From positions 5,164-60,117 of the forward strand of contig CALZKB010000001.1 in NCBI GenBank assembly GCA_945787575.1: a stretch of 54,954 nucleotides of DNA, in the 5' to 3' direction. Under the pieces are notes generated by a model. It was not told where the DNA came from and searched no databases. It saw nothing but the letters and a program-made list of their open reading frames with translations. The position numbers and the translations under genes were made by a program. Below are positions 14,978-23,189 of the stretch, piece by piece (position 1 is the first letter of the stretch; each line of letters starts with the position of its first letter). This stretch comes from Thermoanaerobaculia bacterium (GTDB taxonomy: Bacteria > Acidobacteriota > Thermoanaerobaculia > Multivoradales > JAHEKO01).

Positions 14978-16260
14978 ATCCGGAGCGGATGATCGCGATC
15001 AAGCGCGACGGCGGCGAGCATTCCGCCGGGCAGATCGAGGAGTGGATCGAGGGCTACACCGCCGGCCGTGTCGGTGACGAGCAGATGGCCGCCTGGGCGA
15101 TGGCGGTCTACCTGAACGGCATGACGGCTGTCGAGACCGCAGCCCTGACCGGCGCCATGGTCGCGAGCGGCACTCGGCTGTCGCGCGGGAAAGGGAAGCG
15201 CTCGCGCGTCGACAAGCACTCGACCGGCGGCATCGGCGACAAGGTGTCGATCGTGCTCGCGCCGCTCCTGGCATGCTGTGGCGTCGATGTGCCGATGATC
15301 TCAGGGCGTAGCCTGGGTCCGAGCGGGGGTACCCTCGACAAGTTGGAATCGATCCCTGGCTTTCGCACCGACCTCGAGCTCGCCGAGATCGACCGGCTGA
15401 TCGCCGACGTGGGGTGCGTGATCACGGGCACGACCGCCGACATCGCACCAGCCGACCGCCGGCTCTACGCGCTGCGGGACGTCACCTCGACCGTCGCATC
15501 GGTGCCGCTGATCACCGGCAGCATTCTCTCGAAGAAAGTAGCCGAGGATCTCGACGCCTTGGTGTTCGACGTGAAGGTGGGGAGCGGCGCCTTCATGAAG
15601 ACCTTCGATCAGGCACGCGAGCTCGCCGATTCCCTGGTTTGCGCCGGCCGTGCATACGGCGTGGAGACGAGCGCTCTGATCACCGATATGAGCCAGCCGC
15701 TCGGCCGTGCGGTCGGCAACGCCCTCGAGATCGACGAAGCGGTGGCGGCACTCGAAGGCGAGGGTCCCGAAGATCTGGTCGAGGTGACCCTGGCGCTCGG
15801 GGCGAAGCTTCTGACGGCGGCGGGAGTGGCGGCGGACGACGCGGCCGCGCGCGACGAGCTCGCCGATCGGATCGCCGACGGCGCGGGCCGCGAGCGGCTG
15901 GCGAGGATGGTCGCCGCCCAGGGGGGCGACCTCGCCGAGCCGCGACCGCTGAGCGAGCGATCGACGATCACAGCGTCGCGCTCCGGCTATGTGGCCGGCT
16001 TCGACGGGGAGGCGATCGGCTTCGCGGTTCTCGAGCTCGGTGCCGGTCGCAAGCGGCAAAGGGACGCGATCGACCCTGGAGTCGGGCTCGAAACACAGGT
16101 GCGAATCGGGGATCGCGTCGAGGTCGGTCACCCCCTCTTCACCCTCTACGGAGATCCCCAGCACCTGGCCTCCGGGAGGCTGGAGTCGACGATCGTGATC
16201 GAAGCGGATCGGGTCGACCCGCCACCGTTGATTCGCGGTCGCGACGACGACGCGGCTTAG
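14974..16260 (+). CDS. Pyrimidine-nucleoside (thymidine) phosphorylase
   Basis: 428 residues from GTG 14974, close to the ~433 of bacterial Pdp and DeoA enzymes. Family signatures are KRDGGEHSAGQIEEWIEG, the phosphate-binding KHSTGGIGDKVSIVLAPL, SGRSLGPSGGTLDKLESIPGF, and KVGSGAFMKT followed by VCAGRAYGVETSALITDMSQPLG. It cleaves thymidine, deoxyuridine and often uridine to the base and (deoxy)ribose-1-phosphate. It overlaps the preceding PNP gene and is 12 bp ahead of cytidine deaminase. Whether it is strictly deoxy-specific (DeoA) or broad (Pdp) cannot be decided by eye, so no symbol is given. Confidence 0.92.
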   Translation: MNPERMIAIKRDGGEHSAGQIEEWIEGYTAGRVGDEQMAAWAMAVYLNGMTAVETAALTGAMVASGTRLSRGKGKRSRVDKHSTGGIGDKVSIVLAPLLACCGVDVPMISGRSLGPSGGTLDKLESIPGFRTDLELAEIDRLIADVGCVITGTTADIAPADRRLYALRDVTSTVASVPLITGSILSKKVAEDLDALVFDVKVGSGAFMKTFDQARELADSLVCAGRAYGVETSALITDMSQPLGRAVGNALEIDEAVAALEGEGPEDLVEVTLALGAKLLTAAGVAADDAAARDELADRIADGAGRERLARMVAAQGGDLAEPRPLSERSTITASRSGYVAGFDGEAIGFAVLELGAGRKRQRDAIDPGVGLETQVRIGDRVEVGHPLFTLYGDPQHLASGRLESTIVIEADRVDPPPLIRGRDDDAA

Positions 16261-16272
16261 TAGGATCCGGGC

Positions 16273-16668
16273 ATGAGCGACGAGAACCTGTCACCACTCA
16301 TCGAGGCGGCGTTGGCTGCCCGCGCCAACGCTCACGCGCCCTACTCCGGCTTTCGGGTCGGCGCCGCCGCCGAGACACCGGACGGGGAGATCTTCGCCGG
16401 CTGCAACGTCGAGAACGCTTCCTACGGGCTCACCAACTGCGCAGAGCGAGTCGCCGTGGCGGCCGCGGTTACCGCCGGCCGGCGGGAGCTGACTCGGGTC
16501 GTGATCGCCTCCGAAGGCAAGGCCGGGCCGTGCGGCGCCTGCCGGCAGGTCATGGCCGAATTCGGGGACCCGGAAGTCGTGATCGTCGACGGCGCGGGCA
16601 AGGTGCACCGGCGTCGCCGACTGGCCGAGCTGCTCCCCGAACAGTTCAAGCTCGATCCACCTCGCTGA
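16273..16668 (+). CDS. cdd: Cytidine deaminase
   Basis: 131 residues, the length of the homotetrameric class. The zinc site is complete: NCAERVAV (Cys and the catalytic Glu) and PCGACRQVM (two Cys). N-terminal HAPYSGFRVGAA and NVENASYGLTN bind the nucleoside. It converts cytidine and deoxycytidine to uridine and deoxyuridine, which Pdp can then split. It is the last gene that clearly belongs to the nucleoside/BMC operon; the next gene starts 37 bp later and encodes an unrelated membrane enzyme. Confidence 0.93.
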   Translation: MSDENLSPLIEAALAARANAHAPYSGFRVGAAAETPDGEIFAGCNVENASYGLTNCAERVAVAAAVTAGRRELTRVVIASEGKAGPCGACRQVMAEFGDPEVVIVDGAGKVHRRRRLAELLPEQFKLDPPR

Positions 16669-16705
16669 GGGACCGCCCGCTCGCCGTTGGTCGGCGGGGC
16701 GCAGG

Positions 16706-18745
16706 ATGACAGAATCTCCTTCGGTGTTCGAGGGATTGAAGGCCAGCTGGATTCGCTACCGAGGGTTGTGGATCGCTGTCCTGGTGCTTGCGGCGGGGCT
16801 TCGGGTTTCGGTGTGGGCCGATATTGCGGCGCTGCCCACCGCCGAGGTTCTGGTCGAGGACGCGCGCCAGTACGATGCCGACGCCCAAGCCCTCATCGCC
16901 ACCGGGGGGGTCCCGCCGGCCGTCTTCTATCAAGCTCCGGCTTACCCGTATTTCCTGGCGTCGGTCTACAAGCTCGCCGGACGCTCCTTCGAAGCCGTGC
17001 GAGCCGTTCAGTGGGCGATGAGCCTGCTGACGGTCGTGCTGCTCGCCGCGACCGCGGCTCGCCTGGGGGGGCGGCGCGCGGCGCTGGTTACCGCGACGCT
17101 CGCCGGAGCGCTGGCGCCGATGCTCCTCTACGTGCCGCTGCTGTTGAAGCCGACTCTCTTGATCGCGCTGGAGACGCTCTTTCTGTTCATGATGCTGGCG
17201 GCCGCTCGCCGGCGAGCGCCCTCCTGGAGGTGGGTGCTGGCCGGCTGCCTGCTCGGCCTCTGCGTTCTGCTGCGAGGCAATCTGCTCCTCCTGGTGCCGG
17301 CAGCACTGGTCTGGATCGTCCAGCGGGAAGGGCCGGGCTGGCCGCGGCCCGCACTCATGTTGGTGGGTGGGTTGGCGGCTGCGATCCTGCCGGTCACGGT
17401 CGTCAACCACAGCGTCTCGGGCCAGTGGGTTCTCACCTCGTCCCAGTCCGGGTCGAACTTCTACATCGGTAATCACCGGGGGGCGCCTGGCTACTACGTG
17501 CCGCTCTTCCCCGGCCGTCAGGGCCCGGAACACGAGCGCGTCGACGCCGAGCGCTTTGCCGCCGAGTTGATCGCGCGCGAGACAGGCGCGGTCCCCGAAA
17601 GCGTCAGCGGCTCCGAGATGTCTCGCGCGTTCTGGCGGGAGGCGGGGCGCCAGATCCGAGATGCTCCGGGAAGCTGGCTCGTCTTGATGGCCAAGAAGGC
17701 TCTGTTCTACTGGAACGACTACGAGATTCCCGACGCCGAGGACCTCAGCGTCTATCGCGAGAAGTCACGCGCTCTGCGCTGGAGCCCAGTCGGGTTCGGA
17801 GCCGTGGCGGTTCTCGGCCTGCTGGGTCTGTGGTGGCGGCGCACCGATTCAGAGGGCTCCCTGCTCGTCTGTCTGACCGCCGCGAGCTGGCTGTCGGTCG
17901 TGCTCTTTTACGTCTTCGGGCGCTATCGGCTGCCGGTCGTTGCCTTTCTGCTGCCCGCTGCCGGGTTCGGCGCCGTCGAGCTGTGGGACCGGCTGCTCGC
18001 ACCGCGCCGGCACGCGTGGGCGCTCTTGACCGCCGGGCTGATGGGGCTGCTCTGCCTCGCGTATTGGCCGGTGCTGCCTCGCGATCAACGGGCACGATTG
18101 TCGGTCGCGCCACGGGTCAACCTCGGCACGGCGGGTCTGCGGGTGGCCGAGGCTCGCGCTGCGAGTGCCGGCGAGAGCGGCGATCGCGAGCTGCTTCTGG
18201 AGGCGATCGATACCGCCCGAGCGGCGACGGCCGAGCTCGAGCGCGCCGTCGCCATCGATTCCGACTTCACGCCGGCCGGAGTTCACCTCGGCTTGGCCCA
18301 TTCACGGCTCGGCAACTATGTCCTGCAGGCCGGCGATCCAGCCGCCGCCCTGGAGCTCTACGCGCTGGCAGAAAGCTGGCTGGCCCGGGCGCTGGCCGGC
18401 CCCGGTGCGGCTCGTCACCAAGCGCTGGTGGCGGAAGCGGAGGAGCTGTTCGCGATCCTGGCGACGAGCCGGTGTCTCGCGCGCGAGGGACTCGCCGCGC
18501 GGCTCTTGGCCGAGGGCGGCCCGCAGCAGGCGCTCGCCGCCGCCGAGGGCTGCGACTCGCCGGTGCTCGACTACTTGCGGGCGGTCGCCCTGCGCGAGCT
18601 GGCCCGACGAGAGGATCGCCCGGCGCTGCTCGCCGAGGCGCTGACGTGCGCGAGGCGAGCCGCAGCGGTGGCCGATGCGCCCCGGCCGTGGCTCGTGCTG
18701 CGTGTGGAGCTCGAGCGCGCCACGAGGCAACAGCCTCCCGGTTGA
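16706..18745 (+). CDS. GT39-like membrane glycosyltransferase with C-terminal repeat region
   Basis: 679 residues. The N-terminal about 430 residues form a polytopic PMT/ArnT-like (GT-C fold) enzyme: a first span, then the acidic loop EDARQYDADAQAL (the D-x-D-like catalytic region), FYQAPAYPYFLASVYKLAG and many further spans, with GRYRLPVVAFLLPAAGFGAVELW before the last spans. Residues about 460-679 are Ala-rich helices that look like tetratricopeptide-type repeats (for example FTPAGVHLGLAHSRLGNYVLQAGDPAAALELY). Such enzymes move sugars from polyprenyl-phosphate donors to acceptors on the periplasmic side. Start at ATG 16706. No link to the BMC operon is evident. Confidence 0.75.
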   Translation: MTESPSVFEGLKASWIRYRGLWIAVLVLAAGLRVSVWADIAALPTAEVLVEDARQYDADAQALIATGGVPPAVFYQAPAYPYFLASVYKLAGRSFEAVRAVQWAMSLLTVVLLAATAARLGGRRAALVTATLAGALAPMLLYVPLLLKPTLLIALETLFLFMMLAAARRRAPSWRWVLAGCLLGLCVLLRGNLLLLVPAALVWIVQREGPGWPRPALMLVGGLAAAILPVTVVNHSVSGQWVLTSSQSGSNFYIGNHRGAPGYYVPLFPGRQGPEHERVDAERFAAELIARETGAVPESVSGSEMSRAFWREAGRQIRDAPGSWLVLMAKKALFYWNDYEIPDAEDLSVYREKSRALRWSPVGFGAVAVLGLLGLWWRRTDSEGSLLVCLTAASWLSVVLFYVFGRYRLPVVAFLLPAAGFGAVELWDRLLAPRRHAWALLTAGLMGLLCLAYWPVLPRDQRARLSVAPRVNLGTAGLRVAEARAASAGESGDRELLLEAIDTARAATAELERAVAIDSDFTPAGVHLGLAHSRLGNYVLQAGDPAAALELYALAESWLARALAGPGAARHQALVAEAEELFAILATSRCLAREGLAARLLAEGGPQQALAAAEGCDSPVLDYLRAVALRELARREDRPALLAEALTCARRAAAVADAPRPWLVLRVELERATRQQPPG

Positions 18746-18759
18746 CTGCGACTGCGCCT

Positions 18760-19230
18760 CTACTCGCCCCAGGTGAGCCGTGCCGGGTTCATCCCGCCAC
18801 AGCCGCCGGCGGCGAACGGCTTGCCACACATCCCGGTGTAGCAGGAGTTGCCGGGGAACCCGTCGGGGTTGACCTTGGCGTACCAGCTCTCGACCTCGGT
18901 CCGCACCGTCTCGGCATCCGCTCCCTGCTCGGCGATCAAGTAGTGCGACAGCCCCCAGACCGTGCGCGACAGGTTGCACGGGCAGCAGCAGGTGTAGGCC
19001 GTGTTGTCCGAGCAGCAGGCGGCGGGGAGCGCTTCGAGCGCCTCTCTCTTGATCGCTTCCTGCTCGGCGGTGAGCACGATCTCTTCGTAGTACCTCATGA
19101 AGCGCTGGGCGTCCGCTCGCGCGTCACCGGAGTCGGGTCCGGCCGCCAGGTAACCGGCTGCGAGGCCGAGAACCACGGTCAGGCCGAGGGTGAGAAAACG
19201 GGTGAATCGGGTGTTGGTGGTCGAGTTCAT
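18760..19230 (-). CDS. Exported cysteine-rich protein of unknown function
   Basis: 156 residues. An N-terminal membrane segment or signal peptide (FLTLGLTVVLGLAAGYLAAG) is followed by a helix-rich part and a cysteine-rich core: ACCSDN, YTCCCPC and later NSCYTGMCGKP and GGCGG. That is eleven cysteines, several paired, suggesting metal or iron-sulfur/copper binding or redox work outside the cytoplasm. The pattern resembles the PCYCGC group of exported proteins but I do not claim membership. ATG 19230 is chosen because GGAG lies 5 nt upstream; an ATG at 19245 overlaps the NUDIX stop (ATGA) but has no ribosome site. It is the second gene after a NUDIX hydrolase. Confidence 0.65.
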   Translation of the reverse strand: MNSTTNTRFTRFLTLGLTVVLGLAAGYLAAGPDSGDARADAQRFMRYYEEIVLTAEQEAIKREALEALPAACCSDNTAYTCCCPCNLSRTVWGLSHYLIAEQGADAETVRTEVESWYAKVNPDGFPGNSCYTGMCGKPFAAGGCGGMNPARLTWGE

Positions 19231-19241
19231 AATGACTCCGC

Positions 19242-19754
19242 TCATTGAAGGTGGAAGGCCACGGGGACCTCGCTGAGCATCTCATGATCGAGCATCGCAT
19301 CCTCGTCGAACACGAAGCGGCCGTAGAACGGCTCGCCGGCGAGCAACTTGGGGATCCAGATCCGATCGTCTTCCCACATTTCGTCGAACGGGATCGCGTG
19401 GAGCGGAGTCCAGAGGGGGATCGCCTCGTCGGTCTCGCGCGGTTCGCGATCGCAGCTGTCGGCACGGAACACGTGGACGTGAATCGAGTAGCCATCGACG
19501 AACTGGAACAGCAGCTGCCCCGCGGCAATCGGCGTGGTGGGGGTGGTGAGCAGCTCCTCCTCGACCTCTCGCACGGCGCAGTCGGCGAGCGACTCGCCAT
19601 CCTCCCGACGCCCGCCAGGGCCGTTGACCTTGCCGGCACCCAGGCCGCGTTTCTTGCGAATGAGGAGGACGTGGCCGTCCCGGATCACGAACAGGAGGGT
19701 GGCGTGGTCGACCGGCCGCCAGTTGTGCCAGTCGATGTCGGTGAGGGCTCGCAT
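19242..19754 (-). CDS. NUDIX hydrolase
   Basis: 170 residues with a full NUDIX box: GGRREDGESLADCAVREVEEELL (G-x5-E-x7-REVxEE pattern, about residues 48-70). The layout, with the ATLLFVIRDGHVLLIRKKRGLGAGKVNGPGG opening and the late WEDDRIWIPKLLAGEPFYGRF segment, resembles MutT/MTH1-type 8-oxo-dGTP and 2-hydroxy-dATP pyrophosphatases, but substrate is not fixed by the box. It would clean oxidised nucleotides in the cytoplasm. It is divergent from tatD and overlaps or abuts the Cys-rich gene. Confidence 0.85.
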   Translation of the reverse strand: MRALTDIDWHNWRPVDHATLLFVIRDGHVLLIRKKRGLGAGKVNGPGGRREDGESLADCAVREVEEELLTTPTTPIAAGQLLFQFVDGYSIHVHVFRADSCDREPRETDEAIPLWTPLHAIPFDEMWEDDRIWIPKLLAGEPFYGRFVFDEDAMLDHEMLSEVPVAFHLQ

Positions 19755-19801
19755 CGCGGAGCGAGTCTATCTGTCCGCGGGCTGCTATCGTCCGGCGCGG
19801 C

Positions 19802-20569
19802 ATGAGCCTGATCGACTCCCACTGTCACCTCACCTACGACGCCCTGGCCGCGGATCCCGACGGAGCGTGGCAGCGGGCGCGCGAGGCGGGGGTGGAGGCG
19901 GCGATCGTCATCGGGATCGACGCCGCCACCTCGCCCCGGGTGCTCGAGTTCGTGGCCGGCTACCCCGACCTCTTTGCGGCGGTCGGCATCCACCCCAACG
20001 AAGTCGGACTAGCCGGGTCCAACGACATGGCGCGGATCGCCGAGCTGGCAAGCGACCCCAACGTCGTCGCCATCGGTGAGAGCGGCCTCGATTCCTACTG
20101 GGACCGCGCTCCGCTCGACCGCCAACGAGGGTTTCTGGAAGAGCACGTCGAGCTCGCGCTCGAGCTCGACAAACCGCTCATCCTCCACATCCGCGACCAA
20201 TATCCGCTGGCCGCGGAGATGCTGGCGCCGCATGCCGAGAGCGGGCTCCGGGGTGTCATCCACTGTTTCGCGGGCGAGGGCCACGAAGCGGATCCCTTCA
20301 TCGCCTGGGGTTGGCCGATCTCGTTCTCGGGTATCTTGACCTTCCCCCAGGCGAACAACGTCCGGGAAGCGGCCCGCCGCACTCCGCTCGATCAGTGTCT
20401 GATCGAGACCGACGCCCCGTGGCTCACTCCGCGCGGTCACGGTAAGGGGCCCAACGAGCCGGCGTTCGTCGCGACCACGGCGGCGCGGCTCGCCGAGGTC
20501 AAGGAGATCAGTCTCGAACGGCTGGCGGAAGCGACGACGGCCAACGCGCGGCGGGTGTTCGGGCTGTGA
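19802..20569 (+). CDS. TatD family metal-dependent deoxyribonuclease
   Basis: 255 residues, a typical TatD length. Metal ligands are visible: DSHCHL at residues 5-10, GIHPNEV, GESGLD, LHIRDQYPLAAEM, IHCFAGEGHEA and the late ETDAPWLTP. TatD proteins are 3'-5' DNases active on single-stranded DNA and damaged ends. Start ATG 19802, 47 bp from the divergent NUDIX gene. In some family members the sequence HxRDA is found where this one has HIRDQ. It fits the loose group of nucleic-acid salvage genes in this region. Confidence 0.92.
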   Translation: MSLIDSHCHLTYDALAADPDGAWQRAREAGVEAAIVIGIDAATSPRVLEFVAGYPDLFAAVGIHPNEVGLAGSNDMARIAELASDPNVVAIGESGLDSYWDRAPLDRQRGFLEEHVELALELDKPLILHIRDQYPLAAEMLAPHAESGLRGVIHCFAGEGHEADPFIAWGWPISFSGILTFPQANNVREAARRTPLDQCLIETDAPWLTPRGHGKGPNEPAFVATTAARLAEVKEISLERLAEATTANARRVFGL

Positions 20570-20597
20570 GCCGCGAGGGAGCTCGCGGGTCAGCTCC

Positions 20598-21221
20598 TCA
20601 GGTCCCGAAGATGCGATCGCCGGCGTCTCCCAGGCCGGGCAGGATGTAGCCGTTGGCGTCGAGCCTCTCGTCGACGGCCGCGGTGTAGATCTCGAGCTCG
20701 GGGTCGGCGTCCTGCAGTCGTGCGATCCCCTCGGGAGCGGCGAGCAGAAAGAGTCCGCGCAGCTCGGTGGCGCCGGCATCGCGCAACAGGCGAGCGGCGG
20801 CGACGGCGCTGCCGCCGGTCGCCAGCATCGGATCGAGGATCACGGTGGAGGCGCCTTGGATGCTCGGCGGGTGCTTCTCGTAGTAGGTACGCGGCTCGAG
20901 GGTGTCCTCGTCGCGCTCGAGGCCGATCGCGGAGACGCTCGCGGAAGGAAGCACCGCATGGACGCCTTCGAGCATCCCGAGACCCGCTCGCAGGATCGGG
21001 CATAGCACGACATTCTCCTCCCGCAGTCGATGGACCGTGGCGTGGCCGGCCCAGGTCGGTACCGTAGTGCTCTGCACCTCGAGATCGCTGAACGCCTCGA
21101 ACGCCATGAGCGAGGCGATCTCGGAGACCAGTCGGCGAAAGAGCGGTGTCTCGGTGCGCTTGTCGCGCAGAAAGCCGAGCTTGTGCTGGACCAACGGGTG
21201 GTCGATTTGATGAACCCCCAT
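20598..21221 (-). CDS. upp: Uracil phosphoribosyltransferase
   Basis: 207 residues, the standard length. The PRPP loop is VILDPMLATGGSAVAAARLL (D-P-M-L-A-T-G-G), the N terminus has HPLVQHKLGFLRDKRT and the C-terminal uracil pocket reads NGYILPGLGDAGDR. It converts uracil and PRPP to UMP, salvaging the uracil released by the pyrimidine phosphorylase. It is convergent with tatD (28 bp between) and 33 bp from the MFS gene, on the same strand downstream of it. Confidence 0.95.
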   Translation of the reverse strand: MGVHQIDHPLVQHKLGFLRDKRTETPLFRRLVSEIASLMAFEAFSDLEVQSTTVPTWAGHATVHRLREENVVLCPILRAGLGMLEGVHAVLPSASVSAIGLERDEDTLEPRTYYEKHPPSIQGASTVILDPMLATGGSAVAAARLLRDAGATELRGLFLLAAPEGIARLQDADPELEIYTAAVDERLDANGYILPGLGDAGDRIFGT

Positions 21222-21254
21222 GCAACGTCTCCTCGTGGCAGACCGACGTAGCTC

Positions 21255-22538
21255 TCAGGATACCGAGTTCGAGACCGTGGAGTCAGGTCCGCGGCCGTCG
21301 CGGGCTTCCCGTCGAGCGACCGTGACGAGCCAGAGAAGACCGGTCGCGACCTGGACGCCACCGAATGCGATGAAGCCCTGCGAGAGGGTGAGGAGGCGTC
21401 GCTCGAGCAACAGGCTCGCCGACACGATCGCTATCGAGTCGACGAGAGTCAGAAAGAGCCACTCGGTGGCGAACACCCGGCCGCGGAACCGGTCTTCAGT
21501 CCGCTCCTGCAGCAGCACGGTGGAGGCGACCCAGTTGGCGCCGCTCGTAGAATGGGCGAAGGTCACCAACAGGACCAGGAGCCAGAGCGCCGACGCGTGG
21601 GCGATGAACCAGTAGACGGTCCCGCTGGCGATGATCCCGAGACCGATCATGAACGGCCAACGGCGTCGATCGGGCACCGTGTTGCGCATCACGACCGGCC
21701 CCAAACCGGTGCCGAGCCCGCGTGCGGCATAGAGCCATCCGATGCCGATGGCCGGAGCCGCCGGCATCAGCTGCTGGCCGAGCAGAGCGAGCATGTAGAC
21801 GATCCCGCCGCCACCGAGCGCCCACGCTGGCTTGGTGAGCACGATGCGGCCGATTCGAGGATGCTCGCGAATGTGGCGCCAGCCGTCCGTGACCTGGCGC
21901 AGGGCGGCGCGGACGAGCGCGCCCTCGGCCGGAGGATCGGTCTCCTGCGGGATCACCGTCCGCCAGATGAAGACCGCGGAGATCAGATAGGTGCCACTGT
22001 CGATCACAAAGACCGCTCGCTCTCCCAGCCATTCGGTGGCGAGTCCGCCGAGAGCGGCACCGATCGCCAGCAACGCCGACCAGGTGGCGGCCGAGAGGGC
22101 GTTGGCGGTCAGCAGCTCCCGCGCGGACGTGATGTTGGGAATGGACGCCGAACGCGCCGGGATGAAGACCGAGCTGATGACCATCTGCAGGGCGCCCAAG
22201 ACGTAGATCCAGACGACGTCCTGGGGCTCGCGAACGGTCAGGAAGCCGAGCACGATCACGGCCCGGATGAGATCGGAGAGAATCATCAGCCGTCGCCGGT
22301 CGAAACGGTCGGCCATCAGACCGGCGATCGGCGAGGCGATGGCAAACGGCAGCGACTTGGTGATGAAGACGAGACCGAGCGCCAGTGGCGAGCCGGTCAA
22401 GCGCTCGACCAGGGTGTAGATCGCGATCGCGTTGAACCAGTCGCCGAGATGCGACGCCACGTCGCCCAGCCACAGACGCCGATAGTTCGCGTTGCCGCGG
22501 ACGAGCTCGAGGTAGCCGGGTTGAGTGGGGCTGCCCAT
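21255..22538 (-). CDS. MFS transporter (EntS/DHA3-like exporter)
   Basis: 427 residues with about twelve hydrophobic spans and the motif A-like loop GLMADRFDRRRLMILSDLIRA between spans 2 and 3, in the arrangement of the DHA3/EntS-like group of exporters. The N terminus (NYRRLWLGDVASHLGDWFNAIAIYTLV) and the C-terminal RTEDRFRGRVFATEWL segment are typical of this group. The substrate is unknown; a drug, siderophore or small metabolite are all possible. Its start is only 23 bp from the divergent selenoprotein gene, so the two promoters must overlap each other's coding ends. Confidence 0.83.
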   Translation of the reverse strand: MGSPTQPGYLELVRGNANYRRLWLGDVASHLGDWFNAIAIYTLVERLTGSPLALGLVFITKSLPFAIASPIAGLMADRFDRRRLMILSDLIRAVIVLGFLTVREPQDVVWIYVLGALQMVISSVFIPARSASIPNITSARELLTANALSAATWSALLAIGAALGGLATEWLGERAVFVIDSGTYLISAVFIWRTVIPQETDPPAEGALVRAALRQVTDGWRHIREHPRIGRIVLTKPAWALGGGGIVYMLALLGQQLMPAAPAIGIGWLYAARGLGTGLGPVVMRNTVPDRRRWPFMIGLGIIASGTVYWFIAHASALWLLVLLVTFAHSTSGANWVASTVLLQERTEDRFRGRVFATEWLFLTLVDSIAIVSASLLLERRLLTLSQGFIAFGGVQVATGLLWLVTVARREARDGRGPDSTVSNSVS

Positions 22539-22561
22539 TTGGCCATGGTAGCCTCAGCTGG

Positions 22562-23182
22562 ATGACGAGAACCGTTACGGTCTTAGGCCTCGTCGGCCTG
22601 CTGGCGATCGCCGGCGTCGTCGATGCCCAGGTCGCTTCGAGCCCCGGTGAGGTGACGCCGCTTCTCATCGGGAGCGAAGTGCCCTCGGCCACGGTTCGCC
22701 AGCTCGACGGCACCGAGGTCGATCTCAGGGAGGTCGTCGGCGACGATAGAACGGTCGTCATCTTCTACCGCGGCGGTTGGTGACCGTACTGCAACGGACA
22801 GCTGGGTCAGCTGCAAAGCATCGAGCAGGAGATCCGGGACCTCGGCTTCCGACTGATCGCCTTAGGCGCCGACCAGCCGAGCAAGATGCAGCCGACCATC
22901 GATCGCCATGAGCTCGGCTACACGCTCTACTCGGACAGCAAGATGAATGCGGCGCGGGCCTACGGAATCGCCTACCGGGTCGACGAAGCGACGGTGACGG
23001 CTTATAAGGGCTACGGCATCGACCTCGAGGCGGCGTCGGGCGAGAGTCACCTTCAGCTGCCGGTGCCGTCGGTGTTCGTCTATCGCGAAGGGGTGATGAC
23101 CTTTCAATACGTAAACCCCGACCACCGGGTGCGGCTCGACGGAGACACCCTGCTGGCCGCGGTCCGCGCCGCGGCGGGCTAG
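22562..23182 (+). CDS. Selenocysteine-containing peroxiredoxin-like protein (in-frame UGA at 22781)
   Basis: 206 residues if the TGA at 22781-22783 is read as selenocysteine (residue 74). An N-terminal signal peptide (about 1-22, ending VVDAQVASS) precedes an AhpC/TSA-fold domain: VPSATVRQLDGTEVDLREV, VVIFYRGGW-U-PYC, LIALGADQPSKMQ and VPSVFVYREGVMTFQ. Cys-containing relatives have FYRGGWCPYC, so the UGA sits exactly at the peroxidatic/first redox cysteine, with the second cysteine at 77. The frame is open for 132 codons after the UGA and keeps the family fold. A hairpin 15 nt downstream fits a bacterial SECIS. It should reduce peroxides in the envelope. A nonsense mutation is the alternative. 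Confidence 0.87.
22781..22813 (+). promoter_or_regulatory. Recoded UGA and bacterial SECIS-like hairpin
   Basis: After the TGA (22781-22783) and a 15 nt gap, CAGCTG (22799-22804), loop GGT and CAGCTG (22808-22813) form a six base-pair stem-loop. The loop starts 21 nt after the UGA and begins with G, within the known limits for bacterial SECIS elements, which sit in the coding region right after the UGA and bind SelB. Outer TGC/GCA pairing could lengthen it. Confidence 0.7.
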
Positions 23183-23189
23183 CTCGAAG

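Noticed and set aside
22886-23182. Independent 98-codon gene after the UGA
   Set aside because: Its start lies mid-fold of the peroxiredoxin and the frame is continuous with the upstream half, so it is one selenoprotein gene.
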